Source: Gyrodactylus bullatarudis
Lineage: Eukaryota; Platyhelminthes; Monogenea; Gyrodactylidea; Gyrodactylidae
NCBI GenBank assembly: GCA_012064415.1
Contig: SSNU01000314.1
Span: 62,001-126,000, forward strand
Reading direction: 5' to 3'
DNA: 64,000 bases
In this document: one piece after another, positions 52,501 through 62,439 of the stretch
Numbering within the stretch: the stretch's first letter is position 1
Layout of the letters: the number at the start of each line of letters is the position of its first letter
The notes under the pieces: model-generated
Database searches by the model: none
Told to the model about the DNA's origin: nothing
The model's input: only the letters and a program-made list of their open reading frames with translations
Made by a program: the position numbers and the translations under genes

Positions 52501-55500
52501 TTTATCATGAAAATAATCTTTAAGATTTACATAAATGTCTATTTGAGAACGGATTAGAAACTTTGAAGCCTTGATTGATGGTCATGAATCAATATCTGAT
52601 TTAACCCTTAAAGACCCAGAGAAAATATCTTCAAGCAACAATGCTGATTTTGAAAATTTTATAGTTGGAAACCTAGTTGACATGAATTTACTATTTTTGT
52701 AAAACACTCAATATTTTTCTGCGGAAAAAATTCAATTCGATTAAAATTAGCCGGTTTTTTGAATTTCGGAAATGCGCCAAATTTCCACGTTTGAGTTCAT
52801 AAGATTTTATAATCATCATTGGACATTGAAAATAGTCAATTCTCATCTGCAATTTGATTAGGTTTAGTAACAGAATACCCTGATAAGCTATCAGGGATGA
52901 CGAAAAATGTCAAGTATAATTTTGATTATAGCTATTGATGTTTTAGTTGATTGTAATTTTCACTTTCCCCCACTTTTATCCAGCATTATTTTTCATAGTT
53001 TAATTAAATAGATAGAATTTGTGATCGGATAATCCTCTTACAGTTTGACAAGAATTCTTGAGCTGAATAAATTTAATTATTTTCAGATTTTTGAAGTTCT
53101 CCTATTCGGAAATTCAAGAAGTCCACAAGAGACGTTATCTCCTCCAACAAATAGCTGTTGAAGTCTTTACAACAGATGGCTATAACATTTTATTGGCTCT
53201 CCCGAAAGGCTTACAGAATAAAATCTATCAAAAGTTTCAACATGTCGCTATAAATAGCCAACAACAGAGCCCTAGTATTCTCAGTAATAAAACGTATGTT
53301 CTAACTAGCAATATATTGATTTGTTCTATTTGTGCGAAGTTTATTTAATGAAAAAAATTAATTTGATCTATCTTGCTATGAAAGCATCGTAAATCTCATA
53401 TACGCTGGATTAAGATCCATTTCTGTGAAATTAATAATAAATTTTTTTTGTAAAAAAACGTTTGAAAGAATGGGAATTTCTACTTTAAGCTAAAAGGAAA
53501 TATGGTCAAATATATGATCTCATTCGGTCTTGATTCTTGAGAATTTTGTTTCAATTTCAAAACGTGTTCGATCTGAATATTTCCATAGACTACTAGAATT
53601 ATTTCGTTCTAGGTGCTTAGGTAATATAATATAAATCATGACACATCAAACAGGAAAATCATGAGGCTTCGATTTCTAATTTCTCAATTTTGTATAAAAT
53701 TGCGGATGATGACAGCACAGATTTGTGGGTGAAGGAGAAATTCTTCATCAATCACTTTAAACCAAACCTGTGTGTTCAGAAAAATTACTCTTATAAACTT
53801 CAATTACCCTGGCCTATGTGAGCTTTTTCACTTTTCTCTTCAATGCTACTATTTATTGAAGAATTTTGGTGTTTTTTCAGCTCACATTATATTTTTATAT
53901 TTTTCAACTTTTACTATACTTCTTTCAAAATTTGTAAAATATTATTTTCATTGAATTTAAAACTTTTATCATTATTTATGTGTCACTACTGATGAACCAT
54001 AAAGAAATGTACATTTGGTGAATAAAACTTTTTCTTCTATAACTACAAATAATTCTAGTAACCTTTGTAAGTATAGGTGCTGCACTATTTCCATAGACTG
54101 TTCAGAAATTTGAATTTTATCAATAACAACACAAAATTGATAATAATTGGGAGTTGATAATACAGTACTTCCTTAACTTTGTTTTGGAGCAAATAAATTG
54201 ACGACATTTATTCTTCTGACCCTGTTTCTTGAGCCAGAAATTAGGCTATTTTTACAGTAGAATTAATTTAGTTCATTGAATAGTATTTTAAAGTTAATTG
54301 ATATAATGCAATTCCTTTTTAGATTCCTCATAAAATAAATGAAACTAAACGAATTCTGTTATCAGTTTTATATCTAATTGTTAGAATTCCAAATCTCAGG
54401 GTTTAGATATAATCTTTTTGACTGAAAAATATAGATGGAATTTTAATCCCTTTCATTTTGTTCTTGTGATACTAAAATGAGCCTAATCAAGAATTTGCGA
54501 ATTGCATTCAGTTGCAAATTGATCAAAATCGTTTAATGAAATTAACTGATTGTCGGATATCACTGAATAGAAAATTAAATTCTGCGTCGATTGGTGTATG
54601 TATATACAGGAAAAAGAGAAAAAAATTAAATTCAGTAGAATTTATTGAGAAAAATTTCATATAATTTGAGTGATAAAGTGTGTCTTATATCAACCCACAG
54701 CTTAAAATTTTCTGCTTTTTCGATTGAGGCTACTCTCAACTCCGTCAGACCATATCTTCTGGTTTAAAATTAGACATTTTGACAAGGGGGTTTTCAGTTC
54801 ATTACTTATCACAAGCTCCTTTTTCACTTTGGGATTTTAATCACACACAAAGTTGTAAATTATTATCTTCAATGAATTCTTAACCTTTATCATTTTTAAA
54901 GTATTGCCAATGATGATGCTTTATGAAATGTACATATGGCTTTAATATAATCTTCTTTCTAATTTTCCAAATATGATTTTAAGTGGATTTTCGGACGTAT
55001 TTGAAAATTTACGTGAATACCTCAATCACACAAATAAGATAGTTTTAAGACAATACAACTTAATCAATCAAATATACAACCGTTGAACTTGCCCTGTAAT
55101 TATTCAGAAAATTAGAATACACATCAATTTCATCTTTTTATCGTTCTTCCTACTCGAAAAATTAATATTGCCATTAAGTGTAAATATTTGTATTATTTAA
55201 CCTTGTATATTCTCATGATGGAAATTTTCCAAATTACTTGAACTTGTGTCAACATTCCCAGCCATTTAGGATCCAAAGTTTCATAGACATAAAATGATGA
55301 TGTTTTCATTGTTTGCTGAAATATTTTCATAGAAAGAATAAATATTGATTTTAGAATTCTGTTTTGTAAATTTCCAAATTTCGGAAAAATTATCTGTTCA
55401 CCTATTTCGAGTAAAACTTTTAAATGAGATTAATTTCAAGGGTAATTTCATGGTACATTTTTAAAGTGCTAAAATTCTCCTTAAAACTGCAAAAATTATT

Positions 55501-58500
55501 GCTCTAAAAACTGAAATTGATAATCTATGATTTTCTCAAAAAGTACGAAAAAGCCTTTTTAACTAAAGTATTGATAATTTTTTCAACTTTATTCCTCATT
55601 ATTATCCATATTTGATGGGAAGAGAAGAATCTCAAATTAGATTAAGAATTTATAATTTTGCCCAAATTTTCCATCAATAAGTAATCGAATTTCATTTTAA
55701 TTCTTCAACATCAGAAAACAAAATTTCAAAAAAAGGACAGATTAAAAAACTGGACGAATTAAATAAATATATTCCAGAATTCTTCTGAGTAGATCTAATT
55801 AAAATCTATGGGATTATTTCAAGACAATTACCTGTAATTAATCGTTATGGTTGAATGGATAATATCCTCTTGGATTTCAGTTCGAATATCAGTGGGATTT
55901 TTCTAGGCAATTTTATCTTTTTAAAAGAGCATGATTTTCACATCAATTTTTTCTCTCTTTCTAATTATGAATCAGGTTGTAGATATAAGCTTCACTATAG
56001 GAAAAGTTGGTTTGATTTATAATGGAATCTCAAATCTTTAATATAGAGTATCATTAAAAGTGGATTTATAATTGGTATAGTACCAACCAAAGAGAATTTA
56101 ATTAGCTTCTTAGAAATAGGTACGAATGATATTGTCAATGGTAATTTTGGTGAGATCGAATTAGCTGAAAAATTCTACCCAATGATATTTTCCACTTTTG
56201 TAGAGAATTTTGTGCTTTAAATATACGCTTGTTGCTCTCTAAACCTTCCAAATGAGTTTAGAGTCCTCAAAATTTTGTAAAAATCTTAAATTCCCAAACT
56301 GCATCGACCATTGCTTTATAAAATAATAATATTTATTAAACAATACATGTGTTATCTATATAAACATTAAATAGATTCTTCAGTTTTTTGGAAATTTATA
56401 AATTATAAAGTTTTTAAAATATGTTTTTGGCTTTTTTGAAAATTGATAGCTTTTTTAGATTGCCATATTCAGGAACATTGGAGCGTAGGCCTTGACGATT
56501 GGAGTTAGCCAGGGGTGAGAGTTTGATTAGGGTAATTGTTTTGAGTTCTCTTCTTATTTCATTTCAGTTTGGTATGTTGATGACAAAAGGCGCGTAAATC
56601 TGTTGCATGATAAAACACACACCAATCGAAGGAATTCGCTTATTAAAATTTCTTTCATATCGAAAAAATATATAATTTAGGTTTTTTCATTAGCATGTTA
56701 AACGGTAAAACAGCACTAAAAAATCTTTCTACCATAGACTTGTACAGATTACCAATTGAATTCCACTCGATATTGTTTCCTGTTTGAATAAACTATTTCC
56801 TCTAGAATTCTCCTAAAGTTTCCCACATAATCCGTTTAGTCATAATTTACAAGATATATTTTATAATCTTTATTAAGCAATCAAATCAAGCTCTTGAATC
56901 CAAACTGAACTTTACGTTGTTTTTTTCCTGTCTGTTCCGATGTGTTGATAGACATTTTGTTTATCTGTTTCAATAAAATGAAAATTTTTTGTAGATCATC
57001 ACAAGAATCTTCATGATTACTTATTCCTATTGAAAGCTGATGAAAATATGATAATTTAAAATCTCGAGAATAATTTACAATGTATAAAATACACCAATTA
57101 ATGATATATTGTATAGTGTATAGTTTTTCTTTATTTCTATTTCAGATCTGTTTTCTCTTCTCTTATGGGCAGAAAAAATATGACACAAAAATGGGAAGTG
57201 AGTTGGATAACTTCATCTCAAAAATAACACAATTAGGATTTTTAAATTCTAATTTGATTAAAATTCTTTTTCTCATTGATTTCAGCGTGGAGAACTAACC
57301 AATTTCGAGTATTTAATGCACTTGAATACTCTAGCCGGTCGCTCGTACAATGATCTAATGCAATATCCCATATTTCCATGGATAATTGCGGATTATGAGT
57401 CGGAAGAGATTGATTTTAATCGTCCCGAAGTGTTTAGGGATCTTAAAAAGCCTATGGGTGCCATTGGAGAGCAGCGCGCGAATCAATTCAAAAAGAGATT
57501 TGATGATTGGGTAATTTTTAATTCATCCAGACCTTAGTATTTGCAGATTCTTTATTTCATCCATATGTCATTTTTTAATCCTCGATCCGTTATAAATAAT
57601 AATTTATAATGGATTAATCATAATAAATTAGTATAAAAAATTGTAAGAAATTTTAAATTAATTAAGATGTCAAATAAAAAAACCAAGAGATATAAAAGTC
57701 CCAATTTCTTCATCTAGAATTCAAATATGTTCAGGATGCCTAGGGTAGTGTAAAATTTTTACCCTCATATTAGGACCAGAAGAATTAGACAAGAAAGTTA
57801 ATCGTGCTAAATTTGTTCTAACACTTGACCTCCAATTACCATTTAACAGTTGGATTTGGATTTCAATAATTCAAAATCCTTTCAAAATTGTGAATCTGTC
57901 GAAAATTTAATGATGATATTCTGTTTTCTTATCTTAATTTGATTTTTCAAGACAATGAAAGTTTTCGGCTCTAACTTCAAAAAAAATGGTATCGTTTTTT
58001 TTTCAAATCGTAAATGGAGGCAAACATAATCTAAAATCCTGAAAATTTTTAATCTGTATGAATTCTTGATGAAATAATTCTTCATATCAGCCGACTTTAT
58101 ATACTCATATGAGATATATATTTGTGAGGTGTACTAAGATCTAAACCAAAGATTTTCTCCGTGCTCTAGCCATATATTTTAATTTAATGTCATGATTGAT
58201 TAAAACTATATAATAAATATTTATCGATGTACACTATTTTAATTTAGCTAATTGGCATTCGTTCTTTTATCCTCTCTTTGTAATCGTCTTGTTTAGTTAT
58301 GTACTCAAGTTATTCACTATGTTGGGAAAAGTTTGTCTAGGTTGTTAATCATTCGAGAAGAAGTAGTAGAGTTGTCTTAGTATCAAATGTCTCTGATGTA
58401 AAATAACTACGCCCTCTTGAGTGAATCTTGTTTCAATGCCTTGTAAACAAGACTTTTAGGCTATTTGATCCTATACTATTGCTTACATTCTTAATTAACA

Positions 58501-59279
58501 CACAGAGACTTCTTCATCATGACTTTTGCATTTGAGTTTTTCTCTTTTACGTACTGTTTGTAAATTTGTAGTTCAAAAAAACTATTCTTGGTTCAGTGGT
58601 TAAGGATTAGCATTACCCACTTTCTTTTCTTGTCCAAAAAACGGCCTATCTCTAAAGGCCTATATATATAGTGTACTCAAATTTTATCTCCATTACCTAC
58701 AAATACTATAGAAGAGAAGAAGCAAAAGTGTTAAACGTTTTATTTCGCCAGGTCTCTTTAGACTTAATTCCGAGCATGAATTTTATACTTTTACAATGAA
58801 ACAAAACTTTTATTAATTACTGTTTGCTTGTTCTCTAATCTTCGTTATGAACCTAAATCAGAGTAGTTGTAATTTAAATTAAATTCGACATCGCATGTTT
58901 TTCGAAGGTACCCTATCTATACAAACTAAACCATTTCAAAAATTTATAAAATAATATAATAGGAAAAAAAAATCTCCTGGTGAATGAGAATTGAATATTA
59001 CTTTTATATCAGTACAATTCTGTGACAAGTTTATAATTTGAGAAAAGTTATGAGTTTCGCGTAATTGAAGCGTAACAAGAATATTTCAAAATTCTTCGAA
59101 TTTTAAAGATGATTTTCTCTTTTGCCATGACTATAATGTATTTAATTTCTATTTGACAGGTCGATCCGGACGGCGAAACTCCTCCGTATCATTACAGTAC
59201 ACATTATTCGTCAGCGATGATTGTGGCCTCATACCTGGTCAGAATTGAACCATTTACTCAACACTTTCTCAAACTACAG
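20536..59279 (+). CDS. WDFY3: WDFY3 / blue cheese (Alfy) BEACH-domain autophagy scaffold, 3' end off window
   Basis: Very large cytoplasmic/nuclear scaffold that links ubiquitinated aggregates to the autophagy machinery. I trace 39 exons: 20536-20652, 20678-21061, 21118-21494, 21582-22038, 22458-22558, 25012-25283, 25348-25586, 25645-25908, 27635-27927, 28426-28671, 29100-29517, 29581-30094, 30164-30661, 30766-31202, 31310-31489, 31621-31767, 31835-32110, 32539-32879, 33008-33217, 33277-33581, 34112-34275, 35298-35333, 35429-35721, 38306-38528, 39384-39518, 42262-42528, 43324-43518, 44318-44353, 44408-44516, 49191-49577, 49714-50138, 50203-50520, 51353-51599, 51660-51837, 52088-52414, 53087-53293, 57146-57197, 57286-57510, 59160-59279. 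All introns are GT-AG. Lengths sum to 10,020 nt, exactly 3,340 codons with every phase matching. Similarity to WDFY3 runs from FNRIFDEN near the start to the BEACH domain. The remaining BEACH, WD40 and FYVE parts lie past the window. Up to this point it is several hundred residues longer than I recall for the human protein. Confidence 0.93.
22559..25011. other. WDFY3 intron 5, no recognised element
   Basis: 2.45-kb intron, AT-rich, with a short CT microsatellite near 24571-24586. I see no transposon protein, RNA gene or inverted repeat. The open frame at 23233-23445 begins without a coding context. Confidence 0.5.
25012..28671 (+). CDS. WDFY3: WDFY3 exons 6-10: helical-repeat region, continued
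   Basis: Exons 25012-25283, 25348-25586, 25645-25908, 27635-27927 and 28426-28671, about 438 residues. Exon 6 resembles the VFREVGLLEVMVNLL segment of WDFY3 (here [17 protein letters not shown]). Exon 8 gives [20 protein letters not shown] and ends before the strongly similar [10 protein letters not shown] of exon 9. Exons 9 and 10 are more divergent and rest mainly on clean GT-AG joins, phase agreement and reading-frame continuity. Introns 25284-25347 and 25587-25644 are 64 and 58 nt. The intron before exon 9 holds a piggyBac MITE. Confidence 0.82.
26902..27116. mobile_element. piggyBac-type MITE in WDFY3 intron 8
   Basis: 215 bp bounded by TTAA on both sides (26898-26901 and 27117-27120). 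The ends are inverted repeats: TCCTTTCGGTGTCGAGACTA on the left, CCCTTTCGGTTCCGATGGAC (reverse complement) on the right. No coding capacity. TTAA duplication plus CCC-type ends is typical of piggyBac-mobilised miniature elements. Its ends differ from those of the element at 15658-17446, so it belongs to another subfamily. Confidence 0.75.
27121..27400. repeat. Dispersed repeat, copy 1
   Basis: Shares ordered blocks with 63560-64000: GCTTAGTAAATTGTTAGACA against GCTTAGCAAATTTTTAAACA, AATGAAAACCATCTCT, GAAATTCCATACTTTAATA, and a GCTGGTTAATATAAGCATTT-like end. The element type is unknown. It abuts the TTAA of the piggyBac MITE. Confidence 0.5.
29100..34275 (+). CDS. WDFY3: WDFY3 exons 11-21: concanavalin A-like region and central repeats
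   Basis: About 1,163 residues in eleven closely spaced exons. Exon 12 contains [29 protein letters not shown] and LKLLTVMRG. Exon 13 contains [18 protein letters not shown] followed by [12 protein letters not shown], and [15 protein letters not shown], the concanavalin A-like lectin fold that BEACH proteins carry. Exon 14 is the best conserved piece ([20 protein letters not shown] then [20 protein letters not shown]). Exon 15 has [20 protein letters not shown]. Exons 16, 17 and 20 contain Ser/Asn/Gln-rich insertions, for example around [13 protein letters not shown] and [12 protein letters not shown], that lengthen the protein. Exon 21 ends with VSKVPENWD, matching the PENLQ segment of the human protein. 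Confidence 0.9.
34650..35200. repeat. Inverted-repeat element in WDFY3 intron 21
   Basis: GCTGGCGCCAAAATTTTTCT near 34650 is inverted at about 35080-35100 (AAAAATTTTGGCGCCAATT). Inner parts (AAGACTTAATTTTTACTATG; GAGATCAAGACTAGGTAAAT) recur near 44040-44280 and, in part, near 8700-8800. No ORF. A third foldback family, or a distant relative of the others. Confidence 0.45.
35298..44516 (+). CDS. WDFY3: WDFY3 exons 22-29: central-to-C-terminal helical repeats
   Basis: Eight exons, about 431 residues, spread over 9.2 kb by transposon-filled introns. Exons 35298-35333 and 44318-44353 are micro-exons of 36 nt. Exon 24 (38306-38528) has [20 protein letters not shown] and [12 protein letters not shown], matching the MQFFRYLYHNVP and VFPFNIRP segments of WDFY3; its end at 38528 uses donor GTATGC. 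Exon 26 (42262-42528) has NRIVDLLWH and exon 27 (43324-43518) has [14 protein letters not shown], matching CLNRTILYQFSR. The 54-nt intron 44354-44407 has no stop in frame, so its retention would add 18 hydrophobic residues. Confidence 0.85.
36892..36970 (+). repeat. tRNA-derived SINE-like head
   Basis: GTGTGG near 36893 can pair with CCACAC near 36964, GCGTAGTGGTAT fits an A box and GGTTCAAACG (36951-36960) fits a B box. The middle does not fold into a clean anticodon arm, so this is a tRNA-derived element and not a tRNA gene. The tail continues AT-rich to about 37060. Lies in WDFY3 intron 23. Confidence 0.5.
39790..40206 (-). pseudogene. Penelope-like GIY-YIG endonuclease fragment, family B
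   Basis: A 138-codon minus-strand frame in WDFY3 intron 25. It contains [36 protein letters not shown], then [12 protein letters not shown] and a proline/arginine-rich tail ([10 protein letters not shown]). This is a GIY-YIG endonuclease with the Penelope-type Cys-x-Cys pair. The frame continues a few codons upstream to a stop, so the RT part is missing. Sequence and tail differ from the plus-strand copies, showing a second lineage. Confidence 0.8.
41422..42133 (-). mobile_element. hAT transposon, internally deleted
   Basis: 712 bp with 11-bp terminal inverted repeats TAGGGCGACCA and an exact 8-bp target duplication GTCATAAC (41414-41421 and 42134-42141), both diagnostic of hAT. Many AAAAAGGCA-type subterminal motifs lie near both ends, typical of transposase binding sites. 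The element sits in WDFY3 intron 25. Confidence 0.9.
41542..41825 (-). pseudogene. hAT transposase remnant (N-terminus joined to C-terminus)
   Basis: Starts at ATG 41825 with [20 protein letters not shown] and ECKLC, the beginning of a BED-type zinc finger. Stops appear, then in another frame comes [20 protein letters not shown], which is the conserved hAT C-terminal dimerisation motif, ending FNADQ at the stop 41544-41542. The catalytic core is absent, so the element needs a transposase supplied elsewhere. Confidence 0.8.
42645..43056. mobile_element. Foldback MITE, family A, in WDFY3 intron 26
   Basis: About 410 bp. The left part has TTTTTACAGAAATCTCGATT and GGAATCCTACCCTTGTTGC; the right part has the inverted partners (CAACATGAGTAGGATTACG, AATCGAGATTTCTGTGAAAA) and ends AACTTTATATCAATTAGC. 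A shortened relative of the copies at 4287 and 9472, lacking most of the inner region. Confidence 0.65.
45922..46130. repeat. Foldback MITE half, family C, WDFY3 intron 29
   Basis: Begins ACTAGTTAATATGAAGATAG, continues through CTGGATCATGAGGCTTACTT and ends near TTGAACTTTGAG. It is the inverted counterpart of 15568-15657. The chance ORF 46025-46288 lies partly in it. Confidence 0.55.
48056..48940. mobile_element. Foldback MITE, family B (48056-48699), plus family A fragment
   Basis: Left end AAGCTAGTTGACATAAAGAT, right end ATCTTCATGTAAATTAGG. The inner arms are nearly perfect inverted repeats of about 75 bp: 48180-48255 (TTTATCGATTTCAAAGATTT ... TTAGACGAAGAATTCGAATT) and 48412-48490. From 48700 to 48940 a fragment of family A follows (TTTTTATTGATTTAAAAATG ... 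CCCTCCCACTTTCAAGTCAA). Two MITE families placed side by side in the 4.7-kb intron before 49191. Confidence 0.7.
49191..51837 (+). CDS. WDFY3: WDFY3 exons 30-34: linker before the PH domain
   Basis: Exons 49191-49577, 49714-50138, 50203-50520, 51353-51599 and 51660-51837, about 518 residues. Exon 30 begins [20 protein letters not shown], like DQEFISCLAHCLINLHV of WDFY3. Exon 31 contains [18 protein letters not shown], like the SKLSRVSSGFGLSKL segment. Exon 32 contains RGIWGGEE and [19 protein letters not shown], a hallmark string found upstream of the PH-BEACH unit. Exons 33 and 34 are acidic and low in similarity. Intron 51600-51659 is 60 nt. Confidence 0.88.
50690..50940 (+). mobile_element. 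Penelope-like 3' UTR fragment in WDFY3 intron 32
   Basis: Non-coding tail: TTTTTTCAGCTTACATTCTC, a pyrimidine-rich UTR, then CTGATGA (50805-50811), GAAA (50820-50823) and the palindrome ATACGTAT (50823-50830), followed by GGATTTTCGGACGTAT. The last block recurs at 54977, so both tails come from the same subfamily. Confidence 0.65.
51040..51305. repeat. Partial foldback MITE, family B
   Basis: Right half only: TTTGTCTAATAATGATCCAG, TTTGAAATCGATTAAAAAAT, AAAAATATTGAGTCTTTTGT and the terminal ATCTTCATTTCAACTAGG. It ends about 50 bp before a WDFY3 exon. Confidence 0.55.
52088..53293 (+). CDS. WDFY3: WDFY3 exons 35-36: PH-like domain
   Basis: Exons 52088-52414 and 53087-53293 encode the PH-like domain that packs against BEACH. 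Visible blocks: [40 protein letters not shown], then across the intron [38 protein letters not shown] and NKIYQKF. These are the conserved PH-BEACH strings ([10 protein letters not shown] is near-invariant). The join is phase 2 (CA|A). The intron between carries a solo piggyBac end and a partial foldback element. Confidence 0.95.
52601..52640. mobile_element. Solo piggyBac end
   Basis: TTAACCCTTAAAGACCCAGA at 52601-52620 matches the terminus of the piggyBac at 15658-17446 (TTAACCCTTTAAGACCCAGA in reverse complement). No partner end is evident nearby, so this is a broken relic. Confidence 0.55.
52673..52830. repeat. Partial foldback MITE, family B, in WDFY3 intron 35
   Basis: Begins CCTAGTTGACATGAATTTAC, then AAAACACTCAATATTTTTCT and TTTGAATTTCGGAAATGCGC, the inverse of the 51040-51305 order. 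The distal half is missing. Confidence 0.5.
53592..54085 (+). mobile_element. Complete short Penelope-like insertion with 14-bp target duplication
   Basis: 494 bp flanked by the direct repeat TATTTCCATAGACT (53578-53591 and 54086-54099). It opens with ACTAGAATTATTTCGTTCTA (a 5' terminal piece of about 45 bp). It then jumps to the end of the GIY-YIG coding region ([26 protein letters not shown]) and a 3' UTR with CTGATGA (53989-53995), GAAA (54004) and ATGTACAT (54007-54014), and ends GTATAGGTGCTGCAC. Both termini match those of the element at 5325-5760. The intact duplication marks it as a single retrotransposition event, already rearranged. Confidence 0.8.
54800..55030 (+). mobile_element. 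Penelope-like 3' UTR fragment
   Basis: UTR tail with ATGATGA (54910-54916, one change from CTGATGA), GAAA (54925-54928) and ATGTACAT (54928-54935), then GTGGATTTTCGGACGTATTT. Parallel to 50690-50940. Confidence 0.6.
57146..59279 (+). CDS. WDFY3: WDFY3 exons 37-39: start of the BEACH domain
   Basis: Exons 57146-57197, 57286-57510 and 59160-59279. They read [48 protein letters not shown], then [33 protein letters not shown] and FLKLQ. This is the first third of a BEACH domain, including the NLMQYPVFPW-type and HYSTHYSS motifs shared by all BEACH proteins. The last donor (GTAAAT at 59280) opens an intron longer than 4.7 kb; the next BEACH exon is not in the window. Confidence 0.96.
57690..58100. 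repeat. Decayed foldback-like repeat in WDFY3 intron 38
   Basis: Contains GAAGAATTAGACAAGAAAGT and a right end with TCTGTATGAATTCTTGATGA and CTTCATATCAGCCGACTTTA, recalling family A copies, but the left half is unclear. Confidence 0.4.
58736..58850. mobile_element. Diverged Penelope-like terminal palindrome
   Basis: Left arm AAACGTTTTATTTCGCCAGG, then TCTCTTTAGACTTAATTCCG; right arm CAAAACTTTTATTAATTACT and GTTTGCTTGTTCTCTAATCT. The same two-armed design as 62656-62888 with more changes. Just upstream, near 58585-58610, GGTTCAGTGGTTAAGGATTA resembles a tRNA A-box region. Confidence 0.5.
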
Positions 59280-60194
59280 GTAAATATTGTATTTCTTACA
59301 TACAATTAATTACCTCTCTACTTTCTTTCGGTAGACCAATAGAATAAAGAATTATCTTTTATCCATGATTCACAATATCTTTCCATACCTTAAACTCAAA
59401 ATTTACCTCACCTCACTCAAGAGAAAGTATTACTCGTCTGCAAATTTTTATGCATTGAAATCGAAAATATAATTTAATTTATTCTTCTCAATTTTCTGCC
59501 ATAGAGAAGTTTGTATTTGTATTTTTTTAATATTCGTAAAAAATTTCGAATTAATTTTTCATAGTAGTATATCTCTGGTCGCATAAAGTTGATTATTAAG
59601 ATAATTTCTAATAAGACGAGAAACATATTGCTTCGGCCACTATATAGTAATAATAAATAAAGCGATAAAAGTTTTTCGAAAATAATTCATGTGTATTTTT
59701 CAAATAGAGGGATTAAGTGCGGCAATTTTAGTCGTTTCCTCACTCGGGTTAAGCAGAGGATTTATTTTTTCCAAAATATTGAGCTTTACTCCATAATGTA
59801 GATGATATCATCAATCTGATCAAAGTGAATTCAAATGCTCCATCGGAAACAAATATATTCCAACATTTTTAGTTCGAATAAACAAGTATGAATGAAAGAA
59901 AATCTCCTTGATCACGGAGAAATGAAATATTTCTTCCTGCCAAATCCTTGTCTATATTCTCCAAGAGGATTTTTAGAATATTGCATTTTCTAAAATATAT
60001 TGTTTCCCTTTTTTCTCTGCTAATCACCACAATTGGACTTGAGAAAAAAATTTGGTCTCTAGCCGTATTTGATGTCTAGAATCGTCATGTGAAGGAATAT
60101 TTTGTATATCTTACAAGATGGTGAAGATATGACTTGGGATAGAATTAACCAATCGGGACTGTACTTTAAGAAGGATACAACGATAATTAGGGTC

Positions 60195-60380
60195 CATCAG
60201 ATAGGAAGGGCATGAGGCTTTTATACAAAAACTCGAGTGATGGCAGTACAGACGTTTGGGTGAAGGAGAAGTTCTTCATAAATTTATATAAACCAAACTT
60301 ATGTATTTAGAAGAATTATAGCTATAACCTTCAACTACCTTGGCCTATGTAAGATTTTTCACTTTTCTCTCCACTGTTGT
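60195..60380 (+). mobile_element. Penelope-like fragment with a stop in the GIY-YIG tail
   Basis: Encodes [30 protein letters not shown], a TAG where the family has Q, then KNYSYNLQLPWPM, followed by TTTTTCACTTTTCTCTCCAC. Same family as 11218 and 53640. 5'-truncated, about 0.9 kb inside the last visible WDFY3 intron. Confidence 0.7.
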
Positions 60381-62439
60381 TTATTTCTGTTTTTTCTTTA
60401 ATTCGTTTTCTGTTTTTCTCGTGAACCTCAAGAATTTCTTTGTCAATTTGATTTAAAGATAAATCTAAAACTTTGATGATTTCGCTAATTATTGTAAGAA
60501 ATATTTCCAAAAAATTGAGTTAAATTACTTTCAATTGGACTCAAAGTAGGATTTACACACCTTTCTTTGATACCTAGAAATATATATCATTAATATTTAA
60601 ATCATAAATACTTTCTTTAAAAGTGAAAACTTACAACTTGAACTTGCACCCTAGCAAGATTTTACTAATTATATTTAAAAAAATGTTCATTATATAAAAT
60701 TCATGAATAACGCATGTTGCATATTTATCAATGGAAAAAAATAACAATTTTTTCGAATCAATTTAGCAAATCTTTACTGGACGTTTTTGAAACTAATATT
60801 AATTAAAATTATATTTAATAATTAGTAAAAATTTATAAAAAACATGTTATCTGATGGAGAATAATTTTACTAATTATTCAAAATAAAACATGGTTATTTT
60901 AGCTCTCAATTAACCAGACAAACGGCAAATAACTATTAAATTTAATAATTCTTTTTTTTTTGGAGATTTTTAAAAGTTTTCAAACAATGAATATCAAAAT
61001 TTTCAGTTATCAATAGTTTTTCATTAAGTATTTTGGATACTAAATTTATTTTTATTAACGTTTTAAAGAATATTAACATTTTCAGCTATCAATAGTTTGA
61101 ATTTTTATTCTTAAAAGTTTCTAAATTCCCTAGGGATTCTTAAGACTCTCCAAGTTTCCAGATTTTCTAACTTGCTAGGGATTCTAGAAACTGAGTTTCT
61201 GGAGCTTTATTCTTATCTTCATTAACCAGTTGATTTTCGAATTTCTTACAGACTCTAGTTCTCAGGCTCTACTATTGCTCAAATTTCTACAACTCGAGAG
61301 CCTTTACCTTATTTTATGATTTAACATTTTAACATTTCATAATTGTACTGATCAATCTATCCATTTTAATTATTGTATTTTATTTCTATTTGTACAAGCA
61401 GATTTCGTTATAATTTATATTTTAAATTCAATATAAAATATTTTTTTATATTATATGGTAACTAATCATCTTCATTGTATTAAGGTCTGGCATGCTAAAA
61501 AAATATTTTTAAAGATATCTTTCTACAAGTTCATTTGTTCTTAAGACTCAAATCTCTATAATCACTGTGCAAATAATTTTCATCTTTTGAAATTGACAAT
61601 ATCTGATAAAAATTATGTTGATATTTATTATGCAATTCATTTAAATTAGCTTTGACGAGATATGTGAAAGTTATGAGAGATATAACTTATGATTGTTGGC
61701 CTTTAAAATTTGAGTACATCATACTTGATAACTTGCTCAGACTTTAGGCCTTGAAAGAATAATAAACTCCAATTTATTATCTAGGATATCTTTCTTTGAA
61801 ATTTATTTCAAAGAAATCATTTTCTATTCCGCTAAAAGAATTTTTTCTTTTCATATGGAAACTATTTGAATTCAACTTCATTGTTTCATTAAGCCCTTAT
61901 TCGATTTCTTTGATGAAATATTTCTTTCTATTCGGATCAAGATATCATAGCTGAGATAATTTTTAATCTAACAAATAAGATTAATTATTTTAGTTCCATG
62001 TTTGCAAGATAAAAGCGAAAATATCACATTATAATACACACTTCAACAGCATTTAAGAAGATACAGTATAATTCATTAACACAACTTTTATTATCCCTTG
62101 GTCAAAGGTAAAGTATATTCAAAAGCAAAACATAACTCACTATTGAGTGATGCATGAGAAGATTTTAAAAGATTAATTTCAAAAGTTTACAAAGAAAAGA
62201 GGCAAATTAATGAACAACAATCAGAAGATTTAAATAAAACAATAAATCACTTGGAAAATGAACAAAATCAAAAGTCAACTTACTTTTACTTGAGTAATTT
62301 TTTTTGTTAGAAAATTTTATTCAATATTAATATATAATTAACAAATACATATATATATAATAATATATAGTAATCAGGAAAAGCATTATTAAAGTATAGG
62401 TTTTCTGTATCTTGGGCATCTTGTAAATATAGAATGAAT

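Noticed and set aside
53772..53954. Plus-strand ORF of 60 codons
   Set aside because: It spans the end of the Penelope-like coding region and its 3' UTR in the wrong frame.
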